Below are positions 61,003 through 64,000 of a stretch of 64,000 bases of DNA, piece after piece. Made by a program: the position numbers and the translations under genes. The notes beneath the pieces are model-generated. The model saw only the letters and a list, made by a program, of their open reading frames with translations, searched no databases and had not been told where the DNA came from. This DNA comes from Actinomucor elegans (Eukaryota > Mucoromycota > Mucoromycetes > Mucorales > Mucoraceae): assembly GCA_026027325.1 (NCBI GenBank), contig JAMSLZ010000021.1, positions 186,001 to 250,000 of the forward strand, given 5' to 3'. The number at the start of each line of letters is the position of its first letter. Within the stretch, counting starts at the first letter, position 1.

Positions 61003-62258
61003 ATGTCTCCCCAAAAAATTTCTATTGTATGTCTTCCTGGTGATGGTGTTGGACCCGAGATTGTTGCAGAAGCTGTCAAAGTCTTGAAGGTTATTTCTGA
61101 ACATAGATCACAAGCACTTGGTGTCGAATTTGAGTTTAAGTACGAATTGATTGGTTTGGCTGCTATGGAGAAAACGGGCGAACCACTTCCTGATTCTGCT
61201 CTCGATGCTTGCAAGCAGGCTGATGCTATTCTTTTGGGTGCTGTTGGTGGTCTCCCTGGTGCTCAAATTGGTAGTGGACCTCGTCCCGAACAAGGTCTTT
61301 TGAAGCTTAGAAAGGCTCTCGATTTGTATGCCAACTTACGCCCTGTTTCCTTTGCCTCTGATAGTCTCACTGGTCTTTCTCCCTTGAAAGATCACGTTGT
61401 TCAAGGTACCAATTTTGTCTTTGTTCGCGAATTAGTTGGTGGTATCTACTTTGGTGACCGTAAAGAAGCTGGTGAGGATGGAAAAGGTAAATATTTAATG
61501 AATGATAGGTTCGGGAAGAGATGTTTAGACGCGTTTCTTGCTGTGGATCCTTATAAAGCGTGGGAGAATCTATACTGATTTTTATTATTATTATTTTTTT
61601 TTATCTACCTGCAGCTTACGATACCCTTCCCTATTCCAAAGAAGAAGTTGAACGCGTTACCAGGTTGGCCGCTCTTTTAGCTCAAAAGCAATCGCCTCCC
61701 GGTAAAATTCACTCAGTCGATAAAGCCAATGTGTTGGCTACCTCTCGTCTCTGGCGTAAGACTGTCACTGAGACCATGGATAAGGAATTTCCTGAATTAG
61801 AGTATGATCATCAGCTTGTTGATTCATGCGCAATGGCTATGGTTCAACGCCCTACCAGCCTTAATGGTGTTGTCTTAACCGAGAACATGTTTGGCGACAT
61901 CTTATCTGATGAAGCATCCGTTATTGTTGGATCTCTCGGTTTGTTACCCTCTGCTTCTCTCAGTGGCCTTCCTGACGGTAAGGGTAAATGTCTTGGTGTC
62001 TATGAACCTATCCATGGCTCTGCACCTGATATTGCTGGTCAAGGTATTGCCAATCCTATTGCTACTATTCTCAGTGCTGCCATGTTGCTCAGATATTCTC
62101 TTGGATTCGAAACTGAAGCCCGTGCAGTTGAAGAGGCTGTCCGTAAGGTTTTAGACTCCGGGTTCCATACCCGAGATCTTCGTGGTGACAAGTCAACTAT
62201 TGAAGTCGGTGACAAAGTCTCTGAGGAACTGGCTACTTTGTTAAAGCAAATCAACTAA
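61003..62258 (+). CDS. LEU2: 3-Isopropylmalate dehydrogenase (375 aa)
   Basis: Exons 61003-61486 and 61615-62258 join to 376 codons. It oxidises and decarboxylates 3-isopropylmalate with NAD in the leucine branch. Motifs: [38 protein letters not shown] (substrate Arg residues), [47 protein letters not shown] and [20 protein letters not shown] (NAD). The usual start is at 61003 with no presequence. The single intron is 128 bases, longer than most here. Confidence 0.97.
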
Positions 62259-64000
62259 ACATTCCTTGAAATATCCTTGATAATATGAACCGCTGTTATC
62301 TCATTGTATAAAAACCTCACGATTTCCCCTCCATCTTTTCTACATTTTATTATAATATTAAAAAAAATTACTATGGACTTCCTTCATTTTACATCGCTGG
62401 CTTTGTTATTTGTGATCTACATAGAAACTAGAGCAGTGGTTCTCACTATAATGATACTGTCAACTGACAGGGAAATCATTGTTAGATAATACTTGATTTA
62501 CAGTGGATCATGTTTTAAAATACTGTATACCACTTCATAATTACGATCATGCATGTTTTTAACCTTGCCTATGTCATCTTGTATTTCTATATGCACCATT
62601 AACTTTATATCGTAACAGTATACTCGTTTACTAACCGTTGGTTTGTACGTTTTGGTCTGAATAGTGTCTCATTCTCTAGCACTATATGGCTATCATTGAT
62701 CAAAAGACCAATACTGATGGACATTGTAGATTTTTGGTATCTTAAATAATAGTAATAAAGGAACAATAAGTATAGCATCATGCAGAATGTGGAACTACAT
62801 TTTACTGTACAAGTTTAAAAAATAAGACTAAGAACTCTCGAATGTATTTTCAGAATGACCTTACATACTATATGCTTAAATATCAAAATGTTGCAGCAGA
62901 TGCAATAGTTCATTTTGGACTTGTATTACTTGTCGTATCTTTTCTAGAATAGTATTGAATACAATCATTTTTGATAGTTAATTCATAATATAGTAAATAT
63001 TATGAATTATAAACCTTGAGCTTGATGCAGGACCAAAATAACATACTGCAAAAATGTAAAGTCAATTAATTACTTAATCAGAAATCAATGTTATATTATT
63101 TTGACACTAAAATGTATCATCAAAACGCATAAAGCGTTATTAATGGCGCTAATTGAAAGTAAATACTATAAGCTTTGATATGGGACTGATAGTCTAATGC
63201 AACCCTTCCAAGTAAATGCTCTAATCTTGTGCCATAGTAGATCATACTACTTGCCTCAGTATCATGACCTTTTGTTGATCGAATGTTGCGTAGAAAATAT
63301 ACATTATTGTGCATTCCAGCAATGAACTCGTGTATTGGCTCTTTCTCTCCCTCTATATACATAGGTTGAGAATTGACTTTTCTCCAAGACTTGAAAGTGG
63401 CCCAGTATGTCAATAACTAAAATGATCAGCACTATATTAATTGAAGGTTATATATTTGGTGAAAGCACACCACGCTCAACAGTCAGTAGGGGGCTATCGC
63501 CTTGTTTAGTCTTCCGGGCGTGGTAGTTGGTAGAAGCAACGGTATTTTTTCCGACTTTTCTGCTTTGTTTTGTTCTTGCACAAGGTGATTCAATTATGTA
63601 TTTCATTGAGATTGCATAAATATATTATATCTAGCAGTAGACTCGTTTCTAATATATAATCCGGTTTTTAATGGTTAAAAGATATTTATATTTCTTAAGC
63701 GAAACTGGCACTTATTTCTTCCATTCCTTTTTGCACTAGATTTTAGTCGATCAATGATCATTAAAAAAGCGAAAAAAAAGGAGATAGAAAGTCATGATAT
63801 ATATGTGTGCAACAAAATAGGTACAAGTCTTGTAACTTTGGATAATAACGAGCTCAATAAAATAGCTGTAGTGGATGAGGATCTCGGGCTGTGTTTCAAG
63901 CCTGATGGTTTTGCAGCATAATTTGAAGGTTTTTACTGACAGTAAGTCTAATAGTTGGATGAATTCGAAATCTTATCGATAGTTTTAGTTGTGAAAATTG
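62259..64000. other. No assignable gene; two weak ORFs
   Basis: Right end of the window, AT-rich. A minus-strand ORF at 63120-63413 (97 aa; MTYWATFKSWRKVNSQPMYI and later EHLLGRVALDYQSHIKAYSI) has a coding-like composition but no known motif. A plus-strand ORF at 63754-63921 (55 aa, starts MIIKKAKKKEIE) might be a first exon of a gene beyond the window. I assign neither. Confidence 0.3.

Overview
The window is a chromosome segment of a fungus, most likely Mucoromycota (Mucorales). The genes have many short introns (mostly 40-90 bases), intergenic DNA is AT-rich, and ordinary fungal genes (PAB1, LEU2, ILV2, ILV5, LSB1/PIN3, FAP7) sit beside lineages that ascomycete yeasts lack: a metazoan-style 4E-BP, WDR89, and an importin-9 gene with a minor-spliceosome AT-AC intron. 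Exon coordinates come from reading splice sites and keeping the reading frame; no transcript data were used.

Left part (1-20.6 kb) is a nest of mobile elements: fragments of a Ty3/gypsy LTR; a short element with inverted LTR-like ends around a Gag-like ORF; broken 3' ends of DIRS-type tyrosine-recombinase elements; two Tc1/mariner-type elements whose transposases have DD37E spacing; and a complete chromovirus with 364-base LTRs that look identical by eye. One Tc1 copy is interrupted by a 2,340-base element that I consider the most unusual object here. It encodes an intact 490-residue DDE transposase carrying a C-terminal chromodomain, lies between two 232-base direct repeats, has 10-base inverted ends, and is bordered by a 3-base duplication (ATG). 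Two blocks of short tandem repeats (26-base and 124-base units) lie at 8.2-9.1 kb.

Middle part (20.6-28.4 kb) holds three minus-strand genes (WDR89-like, a PHD-finger protein, a small membrane protein), then a gene-poor stretch with more LTR and Tc1 debris.

Right part (28.4-62.3 kb) is gene-rich: importin-9 (+), MFSD6-like transporter (-), HSL-type esterase (+), 4E-BP-like protein (-), LSB1/PIN3-like SH3 protein (-), poly(A)-binding protein (+), fumarase (-), ZIP zinc transporter (+), a decayed 4-coumarate-CoA-ligase-like pseudogene (+), VPS26 (-), FAP7/AK6 (+), then ILV2 (-), ILV5 (+) and LEU2 (+). These last three encode enzymes of branched-chain amino acid synthesis: acetolactate synthase and ketol-acid reductoisomerase act in succession, and isopropylmalate dehydrogenase continues the leucine branch. 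The ILV2-ILV5 divergent promoter contains two perfect Gcn4-type TGAGTCA sites, suggesting co-regulation. PAB1 (poly(A) binding) and the 4E-BP-like gene (cap-complex control) both act on translation but nothing shows that they are linked functionally. I found no rRNA, tRNA or CRISPR array.
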